DNA of 64,000 nt, taken from positions 7,068,001-7,132,000 of the forward strand of contig NZ_CP106798.1 of NCBI RefSeq assembly GCF_025642155.1. The letters are read 5' to 3'. The notes beneath the pieces were generated by a model, which was not told where the DNA came from, did no database searches, and was given only the letters and a program-made list of their open reading frames with translations. The DNA is from Streptomyces sp. HUAS 15-9. Its GTDB lineage: Bacteria > Actinomycetota > Actinomycetes > Streptomycetales > Streptomycetaceae. Shown here piece by piece: positions 61,175 through 64,000 of this stretch (the first letter of the stretch is position 1; each line of letters begins with the position of its first letter). The position numbers and the translations under genes are program-made.

Positions 61175-64000
61175 ATGAGCGGCACGGCCGCGGTGGCGGG
61201 GAGCGCGCGGGGGAACGGGACCCCGCGGGAGCCGGTCCCGGTGCGTCTCGCGGCCGTCTATCTGCCCGCCCCCCTGCCTCGCGAGGGCCGCGTCGCCTTC
61301 TGGGACCCCGACGGGGAACCACTGGCCGCCGACGCGAACCTGCCCGCCACCGACGGTGAGGAACTGACCGTCGTACGACGGCACGGAGCCGGGGTGCGCC
61401 GCAGGAAGGTGCCCGCGCTGTCCCTGCCGCTCGACGAGGCCCTACCGGTGCTCGTGCGGGCCCGCCGCGACCCCGCCGCCCACCCGGCCACGGCCTGTTG
61501 GGGCGCGGCCGCCCTGCACGCGCTGCGCCTCGCCGCCCGCGGCCGGCTGCTCCCCGGCCTGACCCCGACCGGGCACGACGCCTGGCGAGCCGGCCCCCTG
61601 GAACCCGACGACATCGCCCATCTGCGCGCGGTGGCGGCGGCCCTGCCCGCCGAGGGACACGCCGTGCCCCTGCCCGGCCCCGGCCCGCTGCGACTGCCCG
61701 AGCCGGAAGCGCTGCTGCGCTCCTTCCTGGACGCGGTCGCGGACACCCTGCCCCGCACCCCGGCCGCGCCGTACACCTCCGGCAAACCCTTCGCCGCCCG
61801 CGACCCCCAGCATCTGCCGCATGCGCACCAGTGGGCCGCGGAGGTCGCCGCCGGGATGGACGCGGGCGTGCGGATCTCGCTCCGCCTGGACCTCTCCGCG
61901 TACCACCTGTTCGACGCCACTCCCGGCGGCGACGGCGCGCGCGGCGCGGGCGCGGCGATCGTCCAGGTGCACAGCCTCGCCGACCCCACCCTCGTGGCCG
62001 ACGCGGCGGCCCTGTGGGCGGGGGACGCCGACACGGCGTTCGGGTCCCGCGCGCGCGTGGACGCGGCCTTGGCCGTGCGCCGCGCCGCCCGCGTGTGGGC
62101 GCCGCTGGACCGGCTCGCCGAGCAGGACGTGCCCGACGTACTGGCCCTGTCCGAGGACGAACTCGGTGAACTGCTGGGCGCGGCGGCCACCCGGCTCGCC
62201 GCGGCCGGGGTCGCCGTGCACTGGCCCAGGGACCTGGCACAGGACCTGAGCGCGGCCGCGGTGGTACGGGCCGCACCGGGCTCGGCGACCGACGGCACCG
62301 GCTTCTTCGAGAGCGAGGAACTGCTCCAGTTCCGCTGGCAGCTGGCCCTCGGCGGTGACCCGCTCACCGAGGCCGAGATGGACGAACTCGCCGAGGCCCA
62401 CCGCCCGGTCGTACGGCTCCGGGACCGCTGGGTGCTCGTCGACCCGGCCCTCGTCCGCAAGGCCCGCAAGCGCGAACTCGGCCTGCTCGACCCGGTCGAC
62501 GCGCTCTCCGTCGCGCTCACCGGCAGCGCGGAGGTCGACGGCGAGACCGTGCCGGCGGTGCCGGTCGGCGCGCTCGCCGACCTGCGCGACCGCCTGACGG
62601 CCGGACTCCGGCCCGCCGAACCGCCCACCGGTCTGCACGCCACCCTGCGCGACTACCAGCTCAGGGGCCTGGCCTGGCTCGACCTCATGACCTCCCTCGG
62701 CCTGGGCGGCTGCCTCGCCGACGACATGGGCCTCGGGAAGACGATCACGGTCATCGCCCTGCACCTGAAGCGGGCCCGCACCGAGCCGACGCTGGTGGTC
62801 TGCCCGGCGTCCCTGCTCGGCAACTGGCAGCGGGAGATCGCCCGCTTCGCCCCCGGCGTCCCCGTACGCCGCTTCCACGGCCCGGAACGCACCCTGGACG
62901 GCCTGGACGGCGGCTTCGTCCTCACGACGTACGGGACGATGCGGTCGACCGCCGCGCGACTGGCCGAGCAACCCTGGGGCATGCTGGTCGCGGACGAGGC
63001 ACAGCACGTCAAGAACCCGTACTCGGCCACGGCCAAGGCGCTGCGCACGATCCCGTCCCCCGCGCGGGTGGCCCTCACCGGCACCCCGGTGGAGAACAAC
63101 CTCTCCGAACTGTGGGCCCTGCTCGACTGGACGACCCCCGGACTCCTCGGCCCCCTGAAGTCCTTCCGCGCCCGGCACGCGCGCGCCGTGGAGAACGGCG
63201 CGGCCGACGAGAACAGCGCGGCGGTCGCCCGTCTCGCCCGCCTGGTACGTCCCTTCCTGCTGCGCCGCAAGAAGTCCGACCCCGGCATCGTCCCGGAGCT
63301 CCCGCCCAAGACGGAGACCGACCACCCGGTCCCTCTCACCCGCGAACAGGCCGCGCTGTACGAGGCGGTGGTGCGCGAGTCGCTGCTGGCCATCGAGACC
63401 GCGGAGGGCATGGCCCGCCGGGGCCTGGTGCTGAAGCTGCTCGGCGGGCTCAAGCAGATCTGCGACCACCCCGCGCTGTATCTGAAGGAGGACGCGCGCG
63501 GCGACGGCCTGTCCGCCCGCTCCGGCAAACTCGCCCTGCTCGACGAGCTGTTGGACACCCTGCTGGCCGAGGACGGCTCGGCGCTCGTCTTCACCCAGTA
63601 CGTCGGGATGGCCCGCCTCATCGCCTCCCACCTCTCGGCCCGCGCCGTCCCCGTCGACCTCCTGCACGGCGGTACGCCGGTCCCGGAGCGCGAACACATG
63701 GTGGACCGCTTCCAGAGCGGGCGGACCCCGGTGCTGATCCTGTCCCTGAAGGCCGCGGGAACGGGACTGAACCTCACGCGCGCGGGCCATGTCATCCACT
63801 TCGACCGCTGGTGGAACCCGGCCGTCGAGGAGCAGGCCACCGACCGCGCCTACCGCATCGGCCAGACCCAGCCGGTCCAGGTCCACAGGCTCGTCACCGA
63901 GGGCACCGTCGAGGACCGCATCGCCCAGATGCTGGAGTCCAAGCGCGCCCTGGCCGACGCGATCCTCGGCTCCGGCGAGTCCGCCCTCACGGAACTGACG
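61175..64000 (+). CDS. SNF2-family DEAD/DEAH-box helicase (runs off the window)
   Basis: 942 codons are visible from the ATG at 61175; an in-frame GTG at 61163 is possible. The N-terminal 430 residues belong to the SNF2-associated bacterial region (DUF3670-like; LLQFRWQLALGGDPLTEAEM, RWVLVDPALVRKA). The helicase core has Walker A DDMGLGKT around residues 516-523, DEAQ in LVADEAQHVKN, ALTGTPVENNLSELWALL, and the C-terminal lobe ALVFTQYVGMARLIASHL, LKAAGTGLNLTRA and DRAYRIGQTQPVQVHRLV. Such proteins translocate on double-stranded DNA or remodel DNA-protein complexes. A few C-terminal residues are missing. Confidence 0.93.
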   Translation, partial: MSGTAAVAGSARGNGTPREPVPVRLAAVYLPAPLPREGRVAFWDPDGEPLAADANLPATDGEELTVVRRHGAGVRRRKVPALSLPLDEALPVLVRARRDPAAHPATACWGAAALHALRLAARGRLLPGLTPTGHDAWRAGPLEPDDIAHLRAVAAALPAEGHAVPLPGPGPLRLPEPEALLRSFLDAVADTLPRTPAAPYTSGKPFAARDPQHLPHAHQWAAEVAAGMDAGVRISLRLDLSAYHLFDATPGGDGARGAGAAIVQVHSLADPTLVADAAALWAGDADTAFGSRARVDAALAVRRAARVWAPLDRLAEQDVPDVLALSEDELGELLGAAATRLAAAGVAVHWPRDLAQDLSAAAVVRAAPGSATDGTGFFESEELLQFRWQLALGGDPLTEAEMDELAEAHRPVVRLRDRWVLVDPALVRKARKRELGLLDPVDALSVALTGSAEVDGETVPAVPVGALADLRDRLTAGLRPAEPPTGLHATLRDYQLRGLAWLDLMTSLGLGGCLADDMGLGKTITVIALHLKRARTEPTLVVCPASLLGNWQREIARFAPGVPVRRFHGPERTLDGLDGGFVLTTYGTMRSTAARLAEQPWGMLVADEAQHVKNPYSATAKALRTIPSPARVALTGTPVENNLSELWALLDWTTPGLLGPLKSFRARHARAVENGAADENSAAVARLARLVRPFLLRRKKSDPGIVPELPPKTETDHPVPLTREQAALYEAVVRESLLAIETAEGMARRGLVLKLLGGLKQICDHPALYLKEDARGDGLSARSGKLALLDELLDTLLAEDGSALVFTQYVGMARLIASHLSARAVPVDLLHGGTPVPEREHMVDRFQSGRTPVLILSLKAAGTGLNLTRAGHVIHFDRWWNPAVEEQATDRAYRIGQTQPVQVHRLVTEGTVEDRIAQMLESKRALADAILGSGESALTELT

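Overview
The window looks like chromosomal DNA of a Streptomyces species. The sequence is very GC-rich, third codon positions are almost all G or C, GTG starts are common, and many genes are coupled by ATGA or GTGA overlaps. The protein families are typical of the genus: a trypsin-like secreted protease, an RNase Sa-type ribonuclease, NarL-type two-component pairs, a large LuxR ATPase and a TIGR04222 protein. From memory, the gene order recalls the S. coelicolor SCO6190-SCO6262 region. That is an inference from recall; no alignment was run.

Layout. 0-8.6 kb: the start of a CorA-type Mg2+ channel, a membrane-anchored protein, an AlkZ-like DNA glycosylase homologue, a frameshifted LysR regulator, a secreted trypsin-like protease, and two LuxR-family regulators. 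8.7-12.9 kb: two translationally coupled AMP-forming acyl-CoA ligases and a zinc-ribbon protein. 12.9-22.5 kb: glyoxylate and urate catabolism, with glyoxylate carboligase (gcl), tartronate semialdehyde reductase (glxR), hydroxypyruvate isomerase (hyi), a small regulator pair, OHCU decarboxylase, 5-hydroxyisourate hydrolase, urate oxidase and 8-oxoguanine deaminase. 22.6-32 kb: an exonuclease, a phosphatase, an aminotransferase, an HxlR regulator, a VWA-domain pair and two divergent IucA/IucC synthetases. 32.3-43 kb: a catabolic block of aldehyde dehydrogenase, GMC alcohol oxidoreductase, PucR-type regulator, solute:sodium symporter, AlkK-type acyl-CoA ligase and a two-component system. 43-51.7 kb: an integrase relic, a HipA-like kinase with a SelW-like partner, malate synthase, a MobA-like nucleotidyltransferase, the IclR regulator allR, allantoinase and allantoicase. 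51.8-64 kb: a DHFR-fold protein, a guanyl-specific RNase, a second two-component system, a TnpB insertion-element relic with a ribbon-helix-helix gene, a cytochrome P450 remnant, a Gfo/Idh dehydrogenase, a GntR regulator, a ROK kinase and the start of an SNF2 helicase.

How it works together. Read as one network, the window encodes 8-oxoguanine -> urate -> 5-hydroxyisourate -> OHCU -> allantoin -> allantoate -> ureidoglycolate. It then uses glyoxylate through Gcl/GlxR/Hyi and malate synthase. Xanthine dehydrogenase and ureidoglycolate lyase are not in the window. Four promoters (gcl, hyi-glxR, aceB and allB) each carry two copies of a 15-bp palindrome of the form TTCC-N7-GGAA, spaced exactly 21 bp apart. 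This points to a single regulon, most likely controlled by the IclR-type AllR encoded here. A second 17-bp palindrome, close to TTCAACA-N3-TGTTGAA, overlaps the candidate -35 region of three promoters (uraD, aceB and allB). Its regulator is unknown.

Other recurring themes are short tandem repeats in the gaps between genes (periods from 6 to 34 bp), several starts that look leaderless, and a modest load of decayed mobile DNA at 43.3-43.7 kb and 55.5-57.3 kb. I found no rRNA, no complete tRNA and no CRISPR array.
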